From: Holophagae bacterium
Lineage (GTDB): Bacteria > Acidobacteriota > Holophagae > Acanthopleuribacterales > Acanthopleuribacteraceae
Direction of reading: 5' to 3'
Length of the DNA stretch: 64,000 nt
NCBI GenBank assembly: GCA_030429565.1
Contig: JAUIFE010000015.1
Coordinates: 1 to 64,000 of the forward strand
The translations under genes were made by a program, and so were the position numbers. The notes under the pieces are model-generated. The model did no database searches, was not told the DNA's origin, and saw only the letters and a program-made list of their open reading frames with translations. Of this stretch, positions 1-8,759 are shown piece after piece. Numbering within the stretch: position 1 is the first letter of the stretch; every line of letters begins with the position of its first letter.

Positions 1-2
1 CC

Positions 3-134
3 AAACGCAACGTTTACCTGCCCGAAAGCGACAGCTTCCCCGATGAGCACACCACCAAAATGGTTTACGGCAACGTTGTTTACTCCTACAACGAAGACGG
101 CATCGAAGCTGAAGACGAAGTTAACGACCACTAA
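3..134 (+). CDS. C-terminal end of a gene cut by the window edge, product unknown
   Basis: An open frame runs in from the left edge and stops at TAA 132-134, giving about 43 residues. It starts KRNVYLPES and ends with the acidic tail EAEDEVNDH. Codon use matches the neighbouring genes and a good intrinsic terminator follows about 80 bases later, so this is very likely a real gene end. The visible part shows no motif that I can assign to a family. Confidence 0.6.
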   Translation, partial: KRNVYLPESDSFPDEHTTKMVYGNVVYSYNEDGIEAEDEVNDH

Positions 135-212
135 ACCGAGACCCCCATCCTCGTAACCGCCGGCCTATCACGAAACCCGCTATGGGTGTCCCGGTTGGAT
201 AGGATCCTTGCC

Positions 213-241
213 AAAAAGCCTCGCGTATGCGGGGCTTTTTT
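213..241 (+). terminator. Intrinsic terminator after the first (partial) gene
   Basis: AAAAAGCCTCGC pairs with GCGGGGCTTTTT (one T-G wobble) around a GTAT loop, ending in a run of T. It closes the transcription unit that enters from the left edge. Confidence 0.85.
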
Positions 242-398
242 ATTGGGCGAAAAGCGCCGTGACGGGGATCGATCTGTTATTTTTGAAGCTGCTTTGCGCG
301 TCTTCAAGTAGGATGGGACCAACCCCACCGCCACGGTACTTGGGACAGACGCACAAGGTTGCGCCCAGCGCACGCGGCAACAGCCGCATGTTTCCGTG

Positions 399-430
399 CC
401 TTCCCTGAGGGCGACGCCCACGCGGGAAGG
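399..430 (+). promoter_or_regulatory. Nested inverted repeat in the leader of the YqeY gene
   Basis: CCTTCCC at 399-405 pairs with GGGAAGG at 424-430, and inside it GGGC-GAC-GCCC (409-419) is a perfect smaller hairpin. It lies 25 bases upstream of the ATG at 456 and has no T-run, so it is more likely a leader structure than a terminator. Its function is unknown. Confidence 0.4.
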
Positions 431-455
431 AAATTAATGTACGAGGTATCCAACC

Positions 456-905
456 ATGAGCACCATTCGCGACCGCATCAGTAACGACATGAAAACCGCG
501 ATGAAAGCAAAAGACAAAGTTCGCCTTGGCGCCCTGCGCATGCTCAAAGCCGAAATCATCAAAAAAGAAACCGAATCGGGCGCATCCGCATTGTCGGAAG
601 CCGAATTCATGCAGTTGCTGCAAACGATGAAAAAGCAACGCGATGACAGCATCGCCCAATTCGAAAAGGGCGGTCGTGACGACCTTGCCGCCAATGAACG
701 GGCCGAACTGACCGTCATTGAGGCTTACTTGCCCAAGGCCTTGACCGACGAGGAACTGGCCGCGGTTGTGGCTGAAACCGCCACCGAGCTGTCGATTACC
801 GACAAAAAAGAAATGGGCCGCTTGATGAAGGCACTCAAAGAAAAAGTCGCCGGCGCGGCCGACGGCAAACGCATGAGCGATGCGGTCCGCAAACACCTGG
901 GTTAA
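456..905 (+). CDS. yqeY: GatB/YqeY domain-containing protein
   Basis: 149 residues, the usual length of free-standing YqeY proteins, which resemble the C-terminal tRNA-interacting tail of the GatB subunit of Asp/Glu-tRNA amidotransferase. The N-terminal half is helical, with KVRLGALRMLKAEI at about 21-34. The family signatures AYLPKAL (90-96) and MGRLMKALKEK (120-130) are both present. The start is ATG 456 with GAGG 13 bases upstream. It is a single gene between two terminator-like hairpins. In many genomes yqeY sits near rpsU, dnaG and rpoD, but none of these is visible here. The biochemical role of the stand-alone protein is not settled; a link to tRNA-dependent amidation is usually assumed. 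Confidence 0.93.
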   Translation: MSTIRDRISNDMKTAMKAKDKVRLGALRMLKAEIIKKETESGASALSEAEFMQLLQTMKKQRDDSIAQFEKGGRDDLAANERAELTVIEAYLPKALTDEELAAVVAETATELSITDKKEMGRLMKALKEKVAGAADGKRMSDAVRKHLG

Positions 906-929
906 TCCATCCGAATCGCACGCAACACA

Positions 930-972
930 ACGACGCCTAGCTGAGCTCCCTCGGCGGGGCGTCGTTTCTTTT
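930..972 (+). terminator. Intrinsic terminator after the YqeY gene
   Basis: ACGACGCC (930-937) pairs with GGCGTCGT (958-965) and is followed by TTCTTTTT. It separates the plus-strand YqeY gene from the convergent minus-strand gene ending at 986. Confidence 0.75.
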
Positions 973-985
973 TGGTGCCGACACC

Positions 986-2023
986 TTAGTTGCTGTAGGT
1001 CGCCAAAACCTTACCGGCGGCGGCGTCGCGAATGGTCAGCTCGGCGCCGGTCAAAGAAGCCAACTGCGCTTTGACATTGGTATCGAACTTCTCGCGGGCG
1101 AACGGCGGCATTTGTTCCATCGGAAAATTGTTTAAGACCAACTCGGCGCGGTTTTCTTGGACGGTAAAATCAACCATCTTGGGCCCAATAATCGGGTGGC
1201 CGGCAAAGTACGCCCGCAACCCGTCGAAAGGTCCGGCCGTTGGCGGCGCGGCGGCGCCCTCCGGCAAACGCGCCACCTCGGGAATCGGCGCCATCACTTT
1301 ACCAACACGGCGCTCAATGGCGTTGGCGGCGTCCCGAGCGGCTTGGGCCTGGGCCTCGTCACCCAACTCGGTATAGGCGACCGACAGGTTGAACTGGGCA
1401 TGGTACAGGTCCGGGAACAGTTTTAAGGCGTGGTTGTAACTCTCAATCGCGGTTTCCACCTTGCCCAAAGCAAGGTATTGCGTCCCCAAGTCGGTTAAGG
1501 CGTTGGCATCACCTGGCACCAGACGCAGGTAACGCAAATAGAACTTGGCAGCCGCTTCGGGGTCTTTGAGCTGGAAGTAAATGTTGCCCAACAAACGCAG
1601 TGAATAGGCGTGCTCGGGATGGATGGCGACCAATCGCTCCAAACTCTCCGCGGCCTGACGCAGGTAAATCGGCTGATCGCTACTGCTCTCAATTTGGTAT
1701 TCGGCCAAATTGAGCAAATCGACGGCGGTGTCCCCTTGCGCTGCTTTTTTTAAGGCCTGCATGCGCACATTGTCGTGCGGCTCATGGGCGTGGTCGTGAC
1801 CCGCGTGATCGTGCGCGGGGCCACCTTCCATATGGGGATTGTGAAAACGGTCGGCATATAGAAAAACCAAGCCGCTGAGGGCCACGACGATAAAGGCGAC
1901 CACCCAAAATTCAAATGGGTTGCCGAAAGCGAGGCCACATTGGTGGCAGTACTTAGCGCCTTCTTCGCGGGCGCTGCTACAGCCCGAACAGAATTTATTG
2001 CGAGACGTTTTTGGTTTTTCCAT
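986..2023 (-). CDS. Zinc-ribbon, single-pass membrane protein with TPR repeats
   Basis: 345 residues. Cys12, Cys15, Cys26 and Cys29 (CSGC and CHQC) form a short N-terminal zinc ribbon. One membrane helix follows at about 38-57, then a histidine-rich stretch (62-83, repeated HD and HDHAH), then three or four TPR units (about 105-235). A C-terminal domain of about 100 residues is unassigned. With the zinc ribbon cytoplasmic, the TPR part would lie outside the membrane. It is probably a scaffold for other proteins. The neighbour at 8760 also combines TPRs and a zinc ribbon, but the two are otherwise different. No specific function can be named. Confidence 0.85.
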   Translation of the reverse strand: MEKPKTSRNKFCSGCSSAREEGAKYCHQCGLAFGNPFEFWVVAFIVVALSGLVFLYADRFHNPHMEGGPAHDHAGHDHAHEPHDNVRMQALKKAAQGDTAVDLLNLAEYQIESSSDQPIYLRQAAESLERLVAIHPEHAYSLRLLGNIYFQLKDPEAAAKFYLRYLRLVPGDANALTDLGTQYLALGKVETAIESYNHALKLFPDLYHAQFNLSVAYTELGDEAQAQAARDAANAIERRVGKVMAPIPEVARLPEGAAAPPTAGPFDGLRAYFAGHPIIGPKMVDFTVQENRAELVLNNFPMEQMPPFAREKFDTNVKAQLASLTGAELTIRDAAAGKVLATYSN

Positions 2024-2166
2024 GTTTGCCGCCTAGAAGGGGTTGCCGCGGCCGAAGCAACGCGAACGCCGCACATCATACCACCAACGACACGGCTTCG
2101 GGAATGACGACCCCCGCCCAACGCAAACGCGTGCCGGATCCTTCCGACAGGAACCAACCAACCGGC

Positions 2167-4416
2167 TTAGGCCAAAGCGCTGGCGTAGCCACTGTCCAGC
2201 ACAAACAAACAGGAGCCTTGACACTGGCGTACCAACCGCTCCATCCCTGCTTTATCTACCTTCTCCGAGAGACCCATAATGTTGAGGTCGGCACGCGGCG
2301 CACGACGCAGAAACTCGTCAAAACGGCCGTGTTCGGCCAAAATCTCAACATCCGACGGCATGCGCGCGAAGGCCAAAAGGTTGCTGAGGAAACGCTGAGC
2401 CAACTCAACGTGTTCAGCTTCACGCACCACGGTCAGAATACGGCTGTGGGCCTGCCAGTTGAGTTTCAGTTGAATACTCATCAAAACAGCGTAATCCAAG
2501 TTGGAGAGCTTGAGGCCCAGTTGCCAATCGGGCGACTGATCGCGAACCCACAGGTTGACCGTGCGCTCACGGCCCAAGCCCGACTCGGGGTGGTAGGCCA
2601 ACAGCATGACACCCATATCGTTGTCGCGTGCCATGTCCACAATGGTTTGCAGTTCCTCTTGAGTGCGGTTTTCAATCGACAAAAACACGGTGTTTGGTTT
2701 GAAGAAGGCACCGCGCGTCACCGAAACACAGGTTTTAAGGCTGCGACAAAACTCGCTGGAATCGACCAGCGCGGCGGTGGCGAACAGGTCATCGCGTTGA
2801 AAGTCGTTGACCAGCGCGCGCAGCTCTTTCTCCTCATGGGCATAGGTGCATTCCTCACTGAGGATACCGATTACCTGAATCGAACCACGCGGTTTGGTTA
2901 AAGCCCGCACGATGCGGTAATAACCTTCGAGCTGGGTACTGCGCTCAACGGGAATTAACAGGTCGGGTTTCCATGAACGGCGCAAGGAAGCGCGCGTGTG
3001 GAACACGCGTTTGGCGGCCCAGTTGGCCACGCTGGCAAACAAACCGGAGTGCACGGTTTCCCAGGGCGTTTCCAACTGTTTATGGTCCAGGTAGAAGTAG
3101 ATGCCGACAGCAAAAGCCAGCGCCATTAAACCCAAAAGCGGGCTAATCGAAAGAATCGCCAACAAACATGCGCCGGCGCCGATGATCGGCAAAAACGAGG
3201 GGATGGCAAAGGTGGGCCGGAAACTGAGCATTTTCAAACGGTGCTCGATGAAAAGAACCAGGTTGATCATGAAGTAAATGACCAAGAAGAAGATGGTTAA
3301 TACCGAGGCCAAGGCGTTTAAGTCGCCGAGCAGCAAACACACAAAAGCGAGGGCACCGGTCAATAAGGTGGCATTGCGCGGCTCACCCTTGTGCAGTTTT
3401 TCGAACACACCGGGGAACGGCACAATGCGATATAGCGACAGGGCTTGCAGCACGCGTGGCGCGGCGACCAGCGAGCTGAGTGTGGCGGAAAAACACGAAG
3501 AAAAAATGCCGATCAGCACCAGCGGCCCATAGAAAGCGTATTCAACAGCGAATATCTTTTGCGTGTCGCGCAGTGATTCAGGCGTCCCCAGCAAGGCGTA
3601 CCACACGGCAAGCGACAGGTAAATCAGCATCGACAGGAACCAGGCCGCCATGGTGCCGCGCGGAATGCTCAAACGCGGGTTTTTCAGGCTGCCCGACAAA
3701 CTGGAACCAACCATGATGCCGGTGGCGGCGGGGAAAAAGACGGCGAAAAGATAGCGAAAGTCGCCCTCTTGGAAATCGCCAATCAACGTTGGATTGGGGT
3801 TGATCTCGTGAATGCGCAGCCCCAAACCCATCGAAATTAAGGCCAGGATAACCCCCAGCATTACCACAATTTGGGCTCGAAACACGAGTTTGGTCGACAT
3901 CACCGACACGCTGAAACTCAATCCAAACACGGTGAGCATCACCAAAAAGCGCGGGTGATCGGGGAAAATGTACATCCAGGTTTCAACGATCCCTTGCATG
4001 TACAAAGCGGCCGAAAGGCCTTGCGCCAAAAACAAGGGCACGCCGACGGCGCCGCCCACTTCCAAGCCAAGGCTTTGGCTGATAATGGCAAACACACCAC
4101 CCGCCCCCATACGGATGTTGGTGGTAATCGAGGAGATCGACAAAGCGGTGGTACCGGTGATGAGGTAACAAGCGAGAATGACGAGCACGGCACCGAGTAA
4201 ACCGGCGTTGCCGACCACCCAACCTTCGCGCAAGTACATCATGATGCCGAGAATGGTGAGAATCGTCGGCCGGAAGACACCGTTAAAGGTGCCGAATTTG
4301 TTCCCATGACTCGGGTCTTCGCCACCTTGGCTTTGTTGGGCAATCATGCCAAAGGTACCGGTATCCGAGGGAGGTGTCGCCGCCGAAGCACCACTCTGTT
4401 GAAATGCTTCAGGCAT
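2167..4416 (-). CDS. SLC12-type Na-K-Cl cotransporter family protein (APC superfamily)
   Basis: 749 residues. The N-terminus carries the cation-chloride cotransporter signature: NKFGTFNGVFRPTI, then ILGIMMYLREGWVVGNAG and TNIRMGAGGVFAIIS. About twelve membrane helices span residues 50-490, and a soluble domain of about 240 residues follows, as in eukaryotic SLC12 proteins. Bacterial members are poorly characterised; ion-coupled chloride or amino-acid transport is plausible. The start ATG 4416 has AGG 10 bases upstream. It stands alone, divergent from the EVE/RNase G operon. The soluble tail ends LFVLDSGYASALA. The family is certain, the substrate is not. Confidence 0.92.
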   Translation of the reverse strand: MPEAFQQSGASAATPPSDTGTFGMIAQQSQGGEDPSHGNKFGTFNGVFRPTILTILGIMMYLREGWVVGNAGLLGAVLVILACYLITGTTALSISSITTNIRMGAGGVFAIISQSLGLEVGGAVGVPLFLAQGLSAALYMQGIVETWMYIFPDHPRFLVMLTVFGLSFSVSVMSTKLVFRAQIVVMLGVILALISMGLGLRIHEINPNPTLIGDFQEGDFRYLFAVFFPAATGIMVGSSLSGSLKNPRLSIPRGTMAAWFLSMLIYLSLAVWYALLGTPESLRDTQKIFAVEYAFYGPLVLIGIFSSCFSATLSSLVAAPRVLQALSLYRIVPFPGVFEKLHKGEPRNATLLTGALAFVCLLLGDLNALASVLTIFFLVIYFMINLVLFIEHRLKMLSFRPTFAIPSFLPIIGAGACLLAILSISPLLGLMALAFAVGIYFYLDHKQLETPWETVHSGLFASVANWAAKRVFHTRASLRRSWKPDLLIPVERSTQLEGYYRIVRALTKPRGSIQVIGILSEECTYAHEEKELRALVNDFQRDDLFATAALVDSSEFCRSLKTCVSVTRGAFFKPNTVFLSIENRTQEELQTIVDMARDNDMGVMLLAYHPESGLGRERTVNLWVRDQSPDWQLGLKLSNLDYAVLMSIQLKLNWQAHSRILTVVREAEHVELAQRFLSNLLAFARMPSDVEILAEHGRFDEFLRRAPRADLNIMGLSEKVDKAGMERLVRQCQGSCLFVLDSGYASALA

Positions 4417-4743
4417 GATGGCCGCCTAAGGAAAAACCCAACCGCCGGGTGGGGTTTGTGAAGGTCGAAAACATCGGGCAAACGCCGGCATCCATTCGTT
4501 TCATCCTTTTCAAACACAACAAGAAAGCGCCGAGTCACAGGGTATCGGGGAACTGCGTTCTATTGTGGCACAAGGCGAAGGCGTCGCCTACCCCGATCCG
4601 TAAAAGTGCAGCATTCAATACCCGTGGGCGCAGCGGCGACGACGGCGCATAAGGCTGGAAAAAGTTGGGGTTTAGCGCGCTTTGTGTTAGGTTTCGCAGC
4701 GACGGCGTCGCCCACGCGCCGATCCCACCTGCACGAGGACTGG
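4417..4743. other. Divergent intergenic region between cotransporter and EVE gene
   Basis: This 327-base gap contains the 5' ends of two divergent genes. A plus-strand frame is open from 4606, but its first 46 codons show no protein-like signal and the family start is ATG 4744. No convincing -35/-10 pair was found. Confidence 0.5.
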
Positions 4744-5205
4744 ATGGCTTATTGGTTGTTAAAAACGGAACCCAACGTCTTTTCTATCGACGATTTGAAA
4801 GCGGTCGACAAGGAGCCCTGGGACGGGGTTCGCAATTACCAAGCGCGTAATTTCATACGTGACGACATGAAACCTGGCGACAAGATTTTGATCTACCACA
4901 GCCGCGTTCAACCAATCGGCATTGCCGGCGAGGCGGAAATCGTTTCCGAACCCTACCCGGACGCCACCCAATTCGATCCGGCGGCCAAGTACTACGACGC
5001 CAAAGCCAAACCGGAGGCGCCGCGCTGGTACGTGGTCGATGTCCAGCACCGCCGGACGTATGCGCAAGTCCTGCCGCTAAGCGACTTAAAACAAAACCCC
5101 GGCTTGGATGGCATGGTTCTCACTCAGAAAGGCAGCCGTCTTTCGGTCCAGCCGGTCAAAGAAAATGAGTGGGCGGTTATCCAAGAACTGGCGGCCAACC
5201 TGTGA
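4744..5205 (+). CDS. EVE domain-containing protein
   Basis: 153 residues from ATG 4744, preceded by GAGGA. The protein is one EVE domain (PUA-like fold): MAYWLLKTEPNVFSIDDL at the start, then WDGVRNYQARNFIRDDMK and GDKILIYHSR. These are the family hallmarks also found in human THYN1. EVE domains bind modified bases in DNA or RNA. The reading frame is open further upstream, but that extension has no family similarity and a poorer ribosome site. The stop overlaps the next start as GTGA, so translation of RNase G is probably coupled to this gene. A role in RNA metabolism would fit that partner. Confidence 0.92.
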   Translation: MAYWLLKTEPNVFSIDDLKAVDKEPWDGVRNYQARNFIRDDMKPGDKILIYHSRVQPIGIAGEAEIVSEPYPDATQFDPAAKYYDAKAKPEAPRWYVVDVQHRRTYAQVLPLSDLKQNPGLDGMVLTQKGSRLSVQPVKENEWAVIQELAANL

Positions 5206-6641
5206 GTGACGCGCCGCTGCGCTCGATTTTGGTAAACGCCCTGCCCTCGGCGTGGCGCATTGCGGTCACCGAAGCGGGTCGGCTGGTCCGCTACCAACAC
5301 GTCGACCACGGCGCAAACTGGCGTATCGGCCAAGTTTATCTTGGCCGAGTCAGCCAAGTGCTACCCGCCATTGACGCCTGTTTTGTGGATGTCGGCCAGA
5401 CCACCCCTGTGTTCGTCAATCGCCGACAAATTCCAGACGACGGCGACAAAACGCGCCCGATTCAATCCTTGGTAAAAGTGGGCACGGCCATGCGAGTCCA
5501 AATAACCAAGGGCCCGATTGACGGCAAGAATCCCCAAGCATCGGGGACCTTCAAATCAGGCGGCTTTTATTTGTCGCTCAGCCAAGGGTCGGGCCAAGTT
5601 CGTTTTAGCGGCCATTTTGACGGCGACCGCGAAGGACCGCGTCAGTTATTAAGCGGTGAACCCTTCAACCGCTTTGCTTGGCGAGTTCGTGCGGCCGCGA
5701 GCCACCGCGACCCGGGCACCTTGGCAGCCGAGGCCCAGCGGTTAGCAGCCCGGGCCGCCGCCCTGCTTGACGCGCCGCTCGAAGGCCCCAACCGCCTGCT
5801 CGACAGCCCCTTCCCGCTCGACGATATCCTGCTTGACGAACCGCCGTGCCAACTGCGCGCGATCTATTGTGACGACGACGAAGTTTTTGCCTTAGCCCGT
5901 GATCGCTACGGTGCCGGCGACCCCACCCTTGCCGCCAAATTCCAACGCCACCACGGTCCCCTGCCCCTGTTTGATACCTATAAAGTCACCTCGGCTTTGG
6001 ACAGCCTGTGCGCCGACCGCGTTTGGCTCAAATCCGGTGGTTCCCTGCTTTTTCACCAAAGCGACGCCATGGTCACGGTTGACGTCAACTCCGGCAAATT
6101 GCGCAAGGGTAAACAAAACCGCTCGGCCCACCTAACCACCAACCTCGAAGCCGTCGCCGAGCTGTTTTACCAAATTCGCCTGCGCAACTTGGCGGGCCTC
6201 ATTGCGGTCGATTTTCTCAACCTTCCCCACGCGGGCGAGCGCAAGCAACTGCAAGCGGCAATCGCGCAACACGCGGCCGAGGATCGCGCCGAATTGGACC
6301 TAGAACCGGTCAATCGTTTGGGTGTCCTGGTCATGGCACGCCAACGACGCGGCGAGGATTTTGAGCGCCGTCACAAACAAACCTGCCCACAATGCCACGG
6401 CAGCGGTCGCATTGCCACGGCCGAGGTGGTCGCGTTACGCCTGCAACAAGAATTAATGCGCGACGGCGAAAGCTATCGTGGCGAGCACCTTCACATCGAA
6501 GCGGGCGCGCTGTTGTATCCCTATCTGCGACAACACGAACAGCTACTCTTCAGCAATCTTGCTGAAAACAAAGGGTTTACTTACAAACTGGTGCGCGCAG
6601 CCAAAAAGACCGGGGTCGGCTATCGACTGATTTTGAGTTAA
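5202..6641 (+). CDS. rng: Ribonuclease G/E family endoribonuclease
   Basis: 479 residues from GTG 5202, close to the 489 of E. coli RNase G. The start is fixed by a 4-base overlap (GTGA) with the EVE gene stop. An S1-like RNA-binding region follows the N-terminus (YLGRVSQVLPAIDACFVDVG, about 46-65). The two catalytic magnesium-binding aspartates are Asp294 (VTVDVNSGKL) and Asp337 (AVDFLNL), 43 residues apart as in E. coli. The zinc-link motif is CPQCHGSG (Cys395, Cys398). There is no long RNase E-type C-terminal scaffold, so this is the short RNase G form, acting in rRNA maturation and mRNA decay. It ends inside a palindrome shared with the convergent gene. Confidence 0.94.
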   Translation: MSDAPLRSILVNALPSAWRIAVTEAGRLVRYQHVDHGANWRIGQVYLGRVSQVLPAIDACFVDVGQTTPVFVNRRQIPDDGDKTRPIQSLVKVGTAMRVQITKGPIDGKNPQASGTFKSGGFYLSLSQGSGQVRFSGHFDGDREGPRQLLSGEPFNRFAWRVRAAASHRDPGTLAAEAQRLAARAAALLDAPLEGPNRLLDSPFPLDDILLDEPPCQLRAIYCDDDEVFALARDRYGAGDPTLAAKFQRHHGPLPLFDTYKVTSALDSLCADRVWLKSGGSLLFHQSDAMVTVDVNSGKLRKGKQNRSAHLTTNLEAVAELFYQIRLRNLAGLIAVDFLNLPHAGERKQLQAAIAQHAAEDRAELDLEPVNRLGVLVMARQRRGEDFERRHKQTCPQCHGSGRIATAEVVALRLQQELMRDGESYRGEHLHIEAGALLYPYLRQHEQLLFSNLAENKGFTYKLVRAAKKTGVGYRLILS

Positions 6642-6648
6642 CTCAAAA
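6631..6648. terminator. Palindrome carrying both convergent stop codons
   Basis: TTTTGAGTTAACTCAAAA is a perfect 18-base palindrome. It contains the TAA of RNase G (6639-6641) and, on the other strand, the TGA of the minus-strand gene (6643-6645). As RNA it can fold as UUUUGAG-UUAA-CUCAAAA. A weak bidirectional terminator is possible, but no T-run lies outside the stem. Confidence 0.4.
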
Positions 6649-7464
6649 GGGCTTGGGCGATTTCTTGGCTTGTTTAAGCGCGGGCCGTTTGGCGGGATCG
6701 TAACGCTCGGACATTAATCGCACCACAATGCGGCGCGTGTAGACGGGTAAACCCGGATCCTGCAGCAAGTTGCGCAGATCATGGTCGGTCAGGCCGCGCG
6801 CGAGGGTCAACACTTGAGCACGAGGCGTGCGTGCATTGCGCAACAGGGCACGCTTGATCTCTTTGAAATGGTTCCAGCGCGCGTGGGTCGCCAACACTTG
6901 CAGAATCGGCGCTGGAATGCCGTTGTAACTGGATAAAAACAAGGCGTCTTCATAGGTAAAGTACTGATTCTGCATCAGGGCACGCATCACGGTCGGTTCT
7001 TCCGCCAGACGCAACAGGCGGATCAAGGGACGCGGCGCCTGCCGGGCCAATGCCACTTTTTGCCCCAACTCCATGCGCGGCAACAACTCGTTCATATGTT
7101 TCTGAATGCGTAACTTAACCGCGCCCGACAAATGCGGCACGCGCAGGATCTTAACCAAGTCTCCCCAGCGCAAACGCGGTACCAGGTTCATGGCAATCCC
7201 CTGCGGGGTGAAGCGGTTAGACACCATCGCCCGCGCAACCGGATAGTGACCGCGCAGAACACGATTTTTGTAGATATCGGTCACGGCTTCCTGGGGAATG
7301 GCGCGGTGCCGCTCGAGAAAATAAACCACCCATTTCGGCGAATAAGCGCTGTGACAGCGCAGCAGGTCCCACTCAGGTCGATCCGTCTCAAGTAGATACT
7401 TCAAGACCTGCTCTTCGCCCCAAGTCATCAAGTCTTGAGCAGATAAGGTTGGTTCTTTTTCCAT
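6643..7464 (-). CDS. Conserved hypothetical alpha-helical repeat protein
   Basis: 273 residues, almost entirely predicted helix, in units of roughly 35-40 residues resembling HEAT-like repeats (for example ILRVPHLSGAVKLRIQKHM and LLRLAEEPTVMRALMQNQ). No signal peptide, membrane helix or catalytic motif is visible. The C-terminus is lysine-rich. It is the last gene of a minus-strand run, 8 bases after the DUF4388/MshEN-like gene, so it is very likely co-transcribed and may work with that protein. I do not recognise a named family; a protein-binding scaffold is the most that can be inferred. Confidence 0.75.
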   Translation of the reverse strand: MEKEPTLSAQDLMTWGEEQVLKYLLETDRPEWDLLRCHSAYSPKWVVYFLERHRAIPQEAVTDIYKNRVLRGHYPVARAMVSNRFTPQGIAMNLVPRLRWGDLVKILRVPHLSGAVKLRIQKHMNELLPRMELGQKVALARQAPRPLIRLLRLAEEPTVMRALMQNQYFTYEDALFLSSYNGIPAPILQVLATHARWNHFKEIKRALLRNARTPRAQVLTLARGLTDHDLRNLLQDPGLPVYTRRIVVRLMSERYDPAKRPALKQAKKSPKPF

Positions 7465-7472
7465 AGCGCGAA

Positions 7473-8759
7473 TCAGTCGATTTGTTCTTCCACAGCCGAG
7501 TTTAGCTCTACCGATAACATACGCTCTATGGTCAGCGATGCCAAGTTTCGGCCGTTTTCGTCTTTGCCGTAGATCTTATATCGATTCTCGCCGGTGAACA
7601 TGTCGTAATCATACGGGCGACCAAAAGGGTCAATTAGATCACTTTCCACCAAATAATTTTGTTCCACCAACTGACGCAGGCTCTTGGGCAACTCGCGCTG
7701 CCGTAAATAATAAAGGTCGACGGCATAGCTGATCTTCTCAACGTAATGCCGCGAAATGACCTCGTATTGGTTCTGTCGAAAGGCGGCCTGGAAGGGCAAC
7801 GGCAGGATCTGGTTGAGCGGGTTCCAGCTCAAAAAGAAACTGAACCCCGCCAAAATAGCCAACAGTGAAATGGGAATCCAAATCGGAATTTGGCGTTCTT
7901 CTTCAATGTACTTGTAGTCACCTTCGTGGCTCTCGCTGGTCACGCGCTGCACGAAGCCGTAACCCATCAAATCGTAAAGACAACGACAGGTCTCAAATTC
8001 GTTGAGGCCGCTGCGATCAATCACATCCTGAACCACGGTGGGACCTTCAACCAATTTGAGCACCAACTCTTGCATGTGGTCCAAATTGGCCGATTCGATT
8101 TCGCCGTGTTCGGTGTCGCCGCCGTCGGACATGACCCCTTCCAGCAGGGAATCAAAACTCTCCGTGAGGCCGGAATCCAACGAGAAGTTGTTTTCAATTT
8201 GTAACTTGACCTTGCGCCCACGCGGCGTGCGTTCGACCAATATATCGAAGTCGGGAATGACCCGTTCGATCATCGGCCACTCGTCGAGCATGCGCACGCC
8301 TTCCATCAGAATCGACTCGGAACTGATGGGCGTAAAGTTTTCTTGGTCGTAGTCGACGTAACGTTCCGGGCGGAAATGATACTCACCGTCGGTCCAACGG
8401 AACAGGCGATAAATGATTTGGGTAACCTGAGTTTGCAGTGAATCGCGCAGATCTTCCGGCTTAATAAAACTTTTGGAAATCAACACCTGACCCAAACGCT
8501 GCAGCGTTTTGGCCTGGATCGACAAAGCCTGTTCTAACTCGCCCTGCGAAATGCGGTTCGATTTAACCAAAACGCGGCCCAGACGGTTTTCCAGCTTTTG
8601 GCTGTTGGTGTCGGCCCCCACCACCAAACCGTTCATAAACAAAATACGCGCTTCTTCTTTATCGTTGCGCAGCGTGAGCACCCCGGTTTTCTTTTGCAAA
8701 CCGATGAGCTGAAAAATATCCGCTAGCCCAAAATCACTGAGCGTCCCCTCGAGCGCCAT
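7473..8759 (-). CDS. DUF4388 (PATAN) protein with MshEN-like region and a pseudopilin-like tail
   Basis: 428 residues. The DUF4388 domain is at 1-55 (MALEGTLSDFGLADIFQLI, then TGVLTLRN). Residues about 55-115 (RLGRVLVKSNRISQGELEQAL, then RLGQVLISKSFI) resemble the N-terminal domain of GspE/PilB ATPases (MshEN), which can bind c-di-GMP. A winged-helix-like part lies near 230-275 and one membrane helix at about 291-312. The outer C-terminal part contains DPFGRPYDYD (377-386), as in type II secretion pseudopilins. Its ATG directly follows the stop of the upstream gene (TAAATG) with an AGGAGG site, so the two are translationally coupled. A regulatory link between secretion or pili and a membrane partner is inferred. 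Confidence 0.85.
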   Translation of the reverse strand: MALEGTLSDFGLADIFQLIGLQKKTGVLTLRNDKEEARILFMNGLVVGADTNSQKLENRLGRVLVKSNRISQGELEQALSIQAKTLQRLGQVLISKSFIKPEDLRDSLQTQVTQIIYRLFRWTDGEYHFRPERYVDYDQENFTPISSESILMEGVRMLDEWPMIERVIPDFDILVERTPRGRKVKLQIENNFSLDSGLTESFDSLLEGVMSDGGDTEHGEIESANLDHMQELVLKLVEGPTVVQDVIDRSGLNEFETCRCLYDLMGYGFVQRVTSESHEGDYKYIEEERQIPIWIPISLLAILAGFSFFLSWNPLNQILPLPFQAAFRQNQYEVISRHYVEKISYAVDLYYLRQRELPKSLRQLVEQNYLVESDLIDPFGRPYDYDMFTGENRYKIYGKDENGRNLASLTIERMLSVELNSAVEEQID

